From the NCBI GenBank assembly GCA_003448835.1, contig DLXM01000096.1:1-5918 (forward strand): 5,918 nt of DNA, written 5' to 3'. Shown piece by piece: positions 1 to 5,918 of the stretch (position 1 is the stretch's first letter; each line of letters starts with the position of its first letter). The notes beneath the pieces are model-generated. The model saw nothing but the letters and a program-made list of their open reading frames with translations. It was not told the origin of the DNA and searched no databases. A program made the translations under genes and the position numbers. This DNA comes from Bacteroidota bacterium. Lineage in GTDB: Bacteria > Bacteroidota > Rhodothermia > Balneolales > HLUCCA01.

Positions 1-1561
1 GATATTCCGTAGGATCACCCGGAAAAGTTACGGGGGTATCAAGTCGGATTTCATCGAATCCGGTATTATATCCAACTCCACTTCCTGGTTTATCCCATTC
101 GCGCAGGACTTGTGCATTTGATGAGATCGTTCCAATGATGTCATCCCCAATATTCGTTCGATATAGTTTGTATCCGGCGAAATCCTCTTCCTGCGTAACC
201 GGATCAATGGATGATTCTGAAATATCACTCCAATATACACTTGCAGTCCCCGCATTCAATTCAATTCGCATTTCGGGTACTGTTGGTGGTTCTGGTACTA
301 AAAAGCGTGTACGAGTTCCATCTTCGTTCTCTGTCCCATCAAATAATCGGTAAGCCCAATCTATGTTTTCAACCAAATTTGCTCTTGATGCCTCATTATC
401 ATAATCATCTACATTTGCAACTTGAGATGGAATAACCCCCTGAAAAGCCTGTGGCATTTGTGCGGCGACAAAAGCAATATAAACTGAAACAGTTTCACCT
501 GAATTGATTACCGGAAATGGTCCGATTGAATTCAACTGAATATAATTTCCATTTGAGGAGTACCCGTCATTTCTGAGTGCTTCACGATTCTCATTCAATG
601 GCCACTGAGCTGCCATTCGATTGTAGCGTTCTAAATCATCATTTGGACGTGAAAAGGCACCTGCACCTGAACCAAACAACCAAAAATCAGGTCCAACGCG
701 TGGTGGTTGAAGTCCGGCTTCAATTACTTGCTCAGATCTGCGTGGATGAAATTCCACTCCGCGATATTCAGTACCCAGAATTACATTTGCACCATAGGTA
801 TTGATCCGGGGTTGATCAGATGATCCGCGATCAAAAATATACATGGCATATTGATCATCTAACCATCCCATCCCACCTTTGTTAAAGAATGCGGATCCTG
901 TTTCAACAGTTGTGGTGATATTTCTAACGACCATATCAGAGTAGACACCAAAATAAACATCGCGCCAGGTATCCTGACTATTATTCGTGATATCATACTT
1001 AATAATGGTCATTGCTTCAGTAAATCCGAAATTCCAATTGTATGATTCCATGGTTATATCAGCATACAAAGGCGTAGTATGTCCGGCTATTGCCTGATTT
1101 CCGATGGTTGTATTACGATCGGTGAACGTTGCGATCAAGTCCTGGTGTGAAATGGCAACAGGCGAAAAGTTTGGATCATTTTGAAGTGATGATCGCTCTA
1201 AAAAGAGTGCCCCGTCGTTAGTGAATTCGAACCCGGCTGCACCTTGTGAATATCCAGCTGCATTTGTGACCGCAGAAGTAGAAACTCTGATTTCACCATT
1301 AACATTTGCACCTAGCCAGATTCCGGCCTCAAATAAATGCTCAGTTCCAGATCCTCGAGGATACTCCATACTTGGTTCCCCGACCGGAACATTACGCACA
1401 TTGGGGCGTCCAATGGTTCCCACATTGGTGAATGATATGCCCAGATTACTGACTTCGACCGCTTTTCTTTCAAAAACGTTTTGTGCTGACATATCAAAAA
1501 ATAGGACGACAGTGATTAATAGTGACAAAAACCACGATCTCAACAGATTGCTAAAACTCAT
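1..1561 (-). CDS. Exported protein with C-terminal fibronectin III-like domain (3' partial, runs off left edge)
   Basis: An uninterrupted minus-strand reading frame starts with ATG at 1561 and stays open for 520 codons to the window edge, so the C-terminus is missing. Residues 1-27 look like a Sec signal peptide: a short N-region with Arg8, a hydrophobic core (FLSLLITVVLFF) and a likely cleavage near MSAQ. This supports the chosen start, since later ATGs would lose it. Residues 30-400 are a large beta-rich, Gly/Asn/aromatic-rich region with no family I can name; phrases such as ISFTNVGTIGRPN and LFEAGIWLGANVNGE resemble uncharacterised surface proteins of Balneolota and Marinimicrobia-type bacteria (from memory, not searched). 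Residues about 424-520 look like a fibronectin type III domain (SVYWSD, then FAGYKLYRTN at 461-470). No cysteine is visible, so it is not a lipoprotein. A T9SS sorting domain beyond the edge is likely but unseen. No Shine-Dalgarno precedes the start. Its molecular function is unknown; it is divergent from the nuclease gene. Confidence 0.88.
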   Translation of the reverse strand, partial: MSFSNLLRSWFLSLLITVVLFFDMSAQNVFERKAVEVSNLGISFTNVGTIGRPNVRNVPVGEPSMEYPRGSGTEHLFEAGIWLGANVNGEIRVSTSAVTNAAGYSQGAAGFEFTNDGALFLERSSLQNDPNFSPVAISHQDLIATFTDRNTTIGNQAIAGHTTPLYADITMESYNWNFGFTEAMTIIKYDITNNSQDTWRDVYFGVYSDMVVRNITTTVETGSAFFNKGGMGWLDDQYAMYIFDRGSSDQPRINTYGANVILGTEYRGVEFHPRRSEQVIEAGLQPPRVGPDFWLFGSGAGAFSRPNDDLERYNRMAAQWPLNENREALRNDGYSSNGNYIQLNSIGPFPVINSGETVSVYIAFVAAQMPQAFQGVIPSQVANVDDYDNEASRANLVENIDWAYRLFDGTENEDGTRTRFLVPEPPTVPEMRIELNAGTASVYWSDISESSIDPVTQEEDFAGYKLYRTNIGDDIIGTISSNAQVLREWDKPGSGVGYNTGFDEIRLDTPVTFPGDPTEY

Positions 1562-1591
1562 TAAATAGTTTCAAAAAATAGTACGTTAATT

Positions 1592-1627
1592 GCGAACTGC
1601 TGTAATTGCTAAATAGATTCGGTTCGC
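1592..1627. repeat. Inverted repeat GCGAAC...GTTCGC upstream of the minus-strand gene
   Basis: GCGAAC at 1592-1597 is the exact reverse complement of GTTCGC at 1622-1627. The pairing can extend inward by a T-G wobble (1598/1621) and a G-C pair (1599/1620), leaving a loop of about 20 bases. It lies 31 bases upstream of the minus-strand start, so it could be an operator half-site pair or a 5' UTR hairpin. Six-base arms with a long loop could also occur by chance. Confidence 0.3.
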
Positions 1628-1721
1628 CTTTTATGTCGACTAAAATACTTCAGAATAATTTAAAACGAAACTTAAAACACGTACCAATCCAGATTTTTAC
1701 ATTAAGGTAACATGTCAAAGA

Positions 1722-1751
1722 TTCTAAAATAGAATTCGCTATCTTTTAGAA
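1722..1751. repeat. Inverted repeat TTCTAAAA...TTTTAGAA upstream of the nuclease gene
   Basis: TTCTAAAA at 1722-1729 and TTTTAGAA at 1744-1751 are perfect 8-base reverse complements separated by 14 bases. The inner TAG (1730-1732) and CTA (1739-1741) can also pair if TC at 1742-1743 is bulged out, giving a longer imperfect stem. The dyad ends 36 bases before the ATG of the secreted nuclease and overlaps the best weak -7-like element (1740-1747). This is a plausible place for a repressor or activator, or for a leader hairpin. The A/T-rich arms make a chance origin possible. Confidence 0.4.
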
Positions 1752-1787
1752 CTGCAAAAAACAAGATTTCAACAAAAGAATTATTCA

Positions 1788-4382
1788 ATGCGTATTACTC
1801 TAACTGCTTTTTTAATACTATTTATTCATCTTTCAGCATCAGCTCAAATCATCGAGGGATTTAACTCACCTGTTAAAGGTAGCTACGCGGACGGTCAGGC
1901 TCCCCTACCAAGCGGAAATTGGTTTTTGGCTGAGTCGCTTATAGGAAATTTAGATGCCGATCACAAATTTGGCTCACACTCGATAAGAATGGGATCTGCC
2001 CTACCTTCATTTGGTTCACGAGTCCAGATGCAATTTGATGTGGATGGTGCTGGACAAGTAAGTTTTTATCATGGTTCCTATAAAACAGATGGAAATGCTG
2101 GTCTACATAGCGTAATTCAACTTCAGCAATCTACAAATGGTGGATTTCAGTGGACTGATATTGGCGAACCCATTACAACCTCTAATACTTTTGAATTAGC
2201 CACTTTCGATGTTGATTTTGATGGAAACATCCGGTTCCGGATTGTAAAACTGGAAGGTGGATCTGCCGGATCCAGGAATCATCGGGTCAATATTGATGAT
2301 TTTACCGTAACTGAATTTTTTGAATCTTTTGCGGATGCTCGCTTAGCACTTGAAATCAATGATGAGCAAACCGATTTATCCGGTGATCTGACTGTTGATT
2401 TTGGTGAAACCGTCCCTTCTTCGGTGATCCAATCCCGTTTTACGATCACCAACACGGGTCAATCTACATTAATTGGCTCAGCGACTCTAAGTAATCAAAA
2501 TGAATTCACATTCGACTCTCAAACCGATTTTTCACTCGACTTCAGAGAATCACACGAGATTGTTGTGGTTTTTGAATCACAAGATGCCGGTAATTATACA
2601 GCTGGATTACAAATTTCATCAAATGATTCGGCAAATCCAGTTATTTCGGTAGAGTTATCCGGTGAAGTTCTTAATACCGATACTACAATTCCCATCTCAC
2701 AGGCCCGAGATTTGCCTTTCGGAACCATTGCAACTGTATCAGGTTGGGTATCAACAGCTAACGAATTTGGCGGACCAATTTTTATACAGGACAACACAGC
2801 CGGAATTGCTGTTTTCTATAATCCTCTACATAGTGCTGTACAACGCGGAGATTCAGTAGTTGTGACCGGACCCATAACCGAGTTCAATCCAACAGGCAAT
2901 AATGAAGGCACATTCTTGCGACAAATTTCAGGTAATAATGTCCAGTTCACCGTACATCCTGAAGGTAGAAAAACAGTATCTCCACGAACCATCACACTTG
3001 AGACGATGAATGAAGGGTGTTGTGAGTCGCAGTTAGTTCGCATAGTTGATGTCGAATTCACGGTTTCGGGCAACTTCCCAACTAACACACAGAATTTCAC
3101 CATTCAACAAAATGGAGAATCAGCTGCTATTCGAATTGACACGCGTTCAAATTTTGCCGGAGCTCCAATTCCGGTTGGACCGGTAACTGTCGTTGGCGTA
3201 GTAGATCGCTTTAATGGGACTTACCAGCTTAAACCACGCGACACAAATGATTTAGGCGTCGAAGAATTTGAGAATCCGTTTGCGGATGTATCCAAAGATG
3301 AAACCTTTGATGTTGCCACCTGGAATATCGAATGGTTTGGTAATTCAAGTAATGGTCCGGATGACACTCAACTTCAATTCAACAATGTAAAGCAGGTCAT
3401 TGAAACAATGGATCTGGATTTATATGCTCTCCAGGAGATATCAAATGTTCAGGAATTCTACAGGCTTGTTGATTCTTTGGATGAATATAGTGGATTCATT
3501 GCCAATTATGGTCAAACACAAAAGGTTGCATATTTATATAAAACGAGTGTGATTGATTCCGTAAGCAGCGGGTTTGTTGCGACAGCGAGTCGTTGGGCAA
3601 ATGGACGATTCCCATTTATGTTTGAATTTGATGCCACAATCAACGGCGAAACAAGAAGAATTCGATCCATCAACTTTCACGCAAAAGCATTTGCGTCACA
3701 ATCTGATTATGATCAGCGAGTGGTAGATGCTCGAGAACTAAAAATTTATACTGATTCGCGAAAATCCACTGATAATCTGATCATCCTTGGGGATTTCAAC
3801 GACGATGTTATCGAATCGACCTGGGCCGGGCTTACATCACCGTATCAGCCGTTTCATGATGACCCGGATTACACAATCGTGACCAGAACCCTTAGTGAAA
3901 TGGGATTTACTTCATATCGATCAATCAGTAATATTGATCATATCGTGATAAATAGTGGACTATTCCCGGATTATTTATATGGATCTGAGCAAATCGAAAA
4001 TACGGGGTACATTGGTAGCTATCTTACTACAACCTCGGACCACTACCCAGTTTGGTCTCGTTTTAAATTTGTAACTGATACCAGTATCGATGAACCCCAG
4101 GCTGATTTGCCTTTTCAGAATTCACTGGAGCCAAATTATCCTAATCCGTTTAATCCATCGACCAACTTATTCTTTACACTTGCTGATTCGGATCAGGTGA
4201 CTCTCAAGGTATATGATATGACTGGTAGAGTGGTTTCAGTTTTATTGAGCAATGTTCAATTTACTCCGGGATCTCATCAAGTCGCGTTTACTGCTGATGA
4301 TTTGTCATCGGGTGTTTATCTATACACGATTCAAACTTCTTCAGGTTTCACAGCCACACAAAAGATGGTCTTACTGAAATAG
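1788..4382 (+). CDS. Secreted multidomain EEP-family nuclease with T9SS type A sorting domain
   Basis: This complete 864-residue protein is probably an extracellular DNase or nuclease of the endonuclease/exonuclease/phosphatase superfamily. Residues 1-20 are a Sec signal peptide ending ASAQ, which fixes the start. Residues 21-178 resemble a beta-sandwich (jelly-roll) module, and about 185-294 an Ig-like choice-of-anchor D domain (FTITNTGQSTL). About 301-395 and 400-490 look like two OB-fold domains of the sort found in large bacterial exonucleases such as ExeM; GTIATVSGWVS and LVRIVDVEF are typical strands. The EEP domain (about 506-761) keeps every expected catalytic position: N513 in TWNIEWF, E550 in LQE, H631 in NFHAK, D669 and N671 in GDFND, D717 in NIDH, and D751/H752 in TSDHYPV. 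Residues 777-864 form the sorting domain, with NYPNPFNPST at 783-792, LKVYDMTGRVV and a terminal QKMVLLK. It should cross the outer membrane by T9SS and be released or anchored. The only cysteines are the adjacent pair C411-C412. The exact substrate (DNA, RNA, or a phosphoester) cannot be read from sequence. Confidence 0.93.
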   Translation: MRITLTAFLILFIHLSASAQIIEGFNSPVKGSYADGQAPLPSGNWFLAESLIGNLDADHKFGSHSIRMGSALPSFGSRVQMQFDVDGAGQVSFYHGSYKTDGNAGLHSVIQLQQSTNGGFQWTDIGEPITTSNTFELATFDVDFDGNIRFRIVKLEGGSAGSRNHRVNIDDFTVTEFFESFADARLALEINDEQTDLSGDLTVDFGETVPSSVIQSRFTITNTGQSTLIGSATLSNQNEFTFDSQTDFSLDFRESHEIVVVFESQDAGNYTAGLQISSNDSANPVISVELSGEVLNTDTTIPISQARDLPFGTIATVSGWVSTANEFGGPIFIQDNTAGIAVFYNPLHSAVQRGDSVVVTGPITEFNPTGNNEGTFLRQISGNNVQFTVHPEGRKTVSPRTITLETMNEGCCESQLVRIVDVEFTVSGNFPTNTQNFTIQQNGESAAIRIDTRSNFAGAPIPVGPVTVVGVVDRFNGTYQLKPRDTNDLGVEEFENPFADVSKDETFDVATWNIEWFGNSSNGPDDTQLQFNNVKQVIETMDLDLYALQEISNVQEFYRLVDSLDEYSGFIANYGQTQKVAYLYKTSVIDSVSSGFVATASRWANGRFPFMFEFDATINGETRRIRSINFHAKAFASQSDYDQRVVDARELKIYTDSRKSTDNLIILGDFNDDVIESTWAGLTSPYQPFHDDPDYTIVTRTLSEMGFTSYRSISNIDHIVINSGLFPDYLYGSEQIENTGYIGSYLTTTSDHYPVWSRFKFVTDTSIDEPQADLPFQNSLEPNYPNPFNPSTNLFFTLADSDQVTLKVYDMTGRVVSVLLSNVQFTPGSHQVAFTADDLSSGVYLYTIQTSSGFTATQKMVLLK

Positions 4383-4428
4383 TTAGTTTAACATGTGAAA
4401 TTCGCCATACAGGTATTGACGTAAATAA

Positions 4429-4463
4429 AAAAAGGGATCCGACTCAACACCGGATCCCTTTTT
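4429..4463. terminator. Bidirectional rho-independent terminator
   Basis: The arms AAAAAGGGATCCG (4429-4441) and CGGATCCCTTTTT (4451-4463) are perfect 13-base complements around a 9-base loop, ACTCAACAC. The GC-rich core is GGGATCCG/CGGATCCC. On the plus strand the stem is followed by a T-rich tract (TTTTTATTTT, 4459-4468). On the minus strand the seven As at 4427-4433 become a run of seven Ts. It sits 46 bases after the nuclease stop and 31 bases after the purL stop (in purL's direction), so it can end both convergent transcripts. Confidence 0.93.
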
Positions 4464-4494
4464 ATTTTGAAATCAAATTCGAAACAGAGTTACG

Positions 4495-5918
4495 TTATTG
4501 TTTCATTGCCTCAGGAATTGCACCCTCATAAATGCTTTTCAGATTGGACACTTTCAGATTTGTGAGTCCCTGAATTTTCAGGTTATCCCCTTTTACAATA
4601 CCCAGATTATAAATCGGGATTTCCATTTGTTTGAAATGATCAGTTACAGCGTCCAGTTTATCCGGTTTAACCGAAATCACAACGCCACTTTGGGCTTCAC
4701 TAAACATGGTATCTAAGGTGATTCCTCCTAATTCGGAGACATCCAAAGCAGCACCTATATTTCCAAAAATCGCCATTTCAGCTAAGGTGATTGCCAATCC
4801 ACCATCCGACAAATCATGTGCGGCTTCAATGAGACTGGATCGAATCGCTAAAAGCAACGCACTCTGAAGCTTTTTCTCGAATTGCAAATCAATTACTGGT
4901 GCATCTCCGGCTGTGATTTTATGACACCAGCTCAGGTATTCTGATGCACCAAGTCCTCGACGCGGAGCACCTATATACAATACAACATCGCCCTCGGACT
5001 TAAATGAAGCCGTTGTAGTATCACGTTCTACGCTTTCTACGATACCCAACATTCCAATAGTTGGAGTTGGGAAAACCGCACCTTTAGGATTTTCATTATA
5101 GAAACTAACATTTCCACCTGTTACCGGAGTATTAAGCACCTTACAGGCGTCTCCCATACCTCCGACAGCTTCTTTGAAGACCCAATATAGTTCAGGTTTA
5201 TATGGATTCCCGAAATTCAGACAGTTTGTAATCGCTACAGGCTTTCCACCGGCGCAGACCACGTTTCTGGCAGCTTCCATTACGGCAATTTGTCCACCTT
5301 TACGCGGATTCAAATATACATAACGTCCGTTACAATCAGTTTTTACTGCCAGCCCCTTGTCAGTTCCTTTCAGACGTATAACTGCAGCATCTGAAGGACC
5401 AGGTCCACTTACCGTATTTGTACGAACCATGGTATCATATTGCTCATAGACCCATCGTTTTGATGCAATATTCGGGGAAGCCAACAAATCGCAAATAACC
5501 ATTTCAAAAGGACGATCTTCGTTGATAGAATCTTCGTCGAACGCCATGGTTTTCTCAAGATATGCCGGTTTTTTGGTTTCACGTTTGTAAACCGGTGCAC
5601 CACCACCTAAGACTAAAGAATCGGCAGGGATGTCGGCTTTAACCCCACCCTCTTTTTGATAAATTACACGCTTGGTATCTGTAACGTGTCCGATTACGAC
5701 CGCATTCAGATCCCATTTTTTATAAACATCAATAATTTCTTGTTCACGACCTTTTTCAGCCACGACGAGCATTCGTTCCTGGCTTTCGGAAAGCAACAAT
5801 TCGTACGCCGTCATCCCTTCTTCACGAGCCGGAACTTTATCGAGATCCAATAGCATACCGCTTTTACCTTTGGCACTCATTTCAGAAGTCGAACATGCGA
5901 TTCCGGCAGCTCCCATAT
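4495..5918 (-). CDS. purL: Phosphoribosylformylglycinamidine synthase subunit II (5' partial, starts beyond right edge)
   Basis: This is the C-terminal 473 residues of the cytoplasmic enzyme that converts FGAR to FGAM in de novo purine synthesis, using ATP and ammonia delivered from glutamine by PurQ. The first visible motif, MGAAGIACSTSEM, lies well inside known PurL proteins. The two bases before its ATG codon read AT, compatible with the usual Asp of QDMGAAG, so that Met is internal and roughly 260 residues are missing. Counting from it, visible hallmarks are SESQERML (43-50), SGPGPSDAAVIRLKGT (170-185), NCLNFGNP (231-238), TPVTGGNVSFYNE (263-275), GLGASEYL (321-328), AHDLSDGGLA (366-375) and FSEAQSG (405-411). 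The protein ends soon after the second half-domain, with no glutaminase domain fused. It is therefore the small type (about 740 residues in total) that works with separate PurS and PurQ, not the fused large type of about 1300 residues. The frame is intact, the TAA stop is at 4495-4497, and the gene converges on the nuclease gene. Confidence 0.97.
   Translation of the reverse strand, partial: MGAAGIACSTSEMSAKGKSGMLLDLDKVPAREEGMTAYELLLSESQERMLVVAEKGREQEIIDVYKKWDLNAVVIGHVTDTKRVIYQKEGGVKADIPADSLVLGGGAPVYKRETKKPAYLEKTMAFDEDSINEDRPFEMVICDLLASPNIASKRWVYEQYDTMVRTNTVSGPGPSDAAVIRLKGTDKGLAVKTDCNGRYVYLNPRKGGQIAVMEAARNVVCAGGKPVAITNCLNFGNPYKPELYWVFKEAVGGMGDACKVLNTPVTGGNVSFYNENPKGAVFPTPTIGMLGIVESVERDTTTASFKSEGDVVLYIGAPRRGLGASEYLSWCHKITAGDAPVIDLQFEKKLQSALLLAIRSSLIEAAHDLSDGGLAITLAEMAIFGNIGAALDVSELGGITLDTMFSEAQSGVVISVKPDKLDAVTDHFKQMEIPIYNLGIVKGDNLKIQGLTNLKVSNLKSIYEGAIPEAMKQ

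Larger units (their letters stand above)
1562..1787. promoter_or_regulatory. Divergent intergenic region between two exported-protein genes
   Basis: This A/T-rich stretch of 226 bases separates two genes that start outward in opposite directions, so both promoters must lie in it or overlap the gene starts. I see no convincing match to the Bacteroidota sigma factor consensus (TTG about 20 bases before TAnnTTTG). The nearest candidates are TATCTTTT at 1740-1747 for the plus-strand gene and TAAGTTTC (reverse complement of 1667-1674) for the minus-strand gene. Each misses the final G, and neither has a well-spaced TTG. Neither start is preceded by a good Shine-Dalgarno sequence, which is usual in Bacteroidota. 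Two inverted repeats lie inside and are listed separately. No small ORF or RNA gene stands out. Confidence 0.5.

Noticed and set aside
28..255. Minus-strand open frame of 75 codons
   Set aside because: It is in a different frame of the same strand as the large exported-protein gene and encodes nothing recognisable.
1221..1568. Plus-strand open frame of 115 codons
   Set aside because: It lies antisense inside the signal-peptide end of the minus-strand exported gene, whose 520-codon open frame, signal peptide and FnIII-like domain are far better supported.
2816..3103. Minus-strand open frame of 95 codons inside the nuclease gene
   Set aside because: It is antisense to the OB-like domains of an intact, well-supported gene, with no sign of its own start signals or protein family.
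4429..4463. Hairpin as a mobile-element end or attachment site
   Set aside because: Its position between convergent stop codons, GC-rich core and flanking A/T runs are fully explained by a bidirectional terminator.
4537..4560. Two copies of TTTCAGATT 15 bases apart near the end of purL
   Set aside because: They encode the short in-frame repeat NLKVSNLK in a coding region; too short and in frame to suggest a repeat element.
5656..5853. Plus-strand open frame antisense to purL
   Set aside because: It overlaps highly conserved PurL coding sequence and its low-complexity translation looks like a frame shadow.
5914..5916. ATG as the true start of purL
   Set aside because: The motif MGAAG is internal in known PurL proteins and the frame is still open at the window edge, so the gene continues to the right.

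Overview
The window looks like chromosomal DNA from a Bacteroidota-related bacterium. Balneolota/Rhodothermia-like lineages fit best; Ignavibacteria or Marinimicrobia-type lineages are possible. The evidence is a C-terminal type IX secretion (T9SS) sorting domain with the N-Y-P-N-P-F-N-P-S-T signature, the lack of clear Shine-Dalgarno sequences before the two visible starts, moderately low G+C by eye, and a short-form PurL. The placement is an inference from protein style, not from a marker gene.

Layout: (1) Positions 1-1561, minus strand, hold the N-terminal 520 codons of a large exported protein that runs off the left edge; its visible end is a fibronectin-III-like domain. (2) Positions 1562-1787 form a 226-base divergent intergenic region with two inverted repeats but no convincing promoter match. 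(3) Positions 1788-4382, plus strand, encode a complete 864-residue secreted nuclease-like protein: signal peptide, N-terminal beta-sandwich-like domain, Ig-like 'choice-of-anchor D' domain, two OB-fold-like domains, an endonuclease/exonuclease/phosphatase (EEP) domain with its catalytic residues intact, and a T9SS type A sorting domain. (4) Positions 4429-4463 form a strong hairpin flanked by A and T runs, a bidirectional terminator between convergent genes. (5) Positions 4495-5918, minus strand, hold the C-terminal 473 residues of PurL (FGAM synthase subunit II), whose start lies beyond the right edge.

The two exported proteins are transcribed divergently from one intergenic region and may share control. 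The nuclease probably acts on extracellular DNA or RNA at the cell surface or in the medium. purL is a housekeeping purine biosynthesis gene insulated from the nuclease by the terminator; a link through purine scavenging is only speculative. I found no RNA gene, mobile element or CRISPR array, and no clear evidence of a new defence or regulatory system. The most notable points are the nuclease architecture, its lone vicinal cysteine pair, and the dyads in the divergent promoter region.
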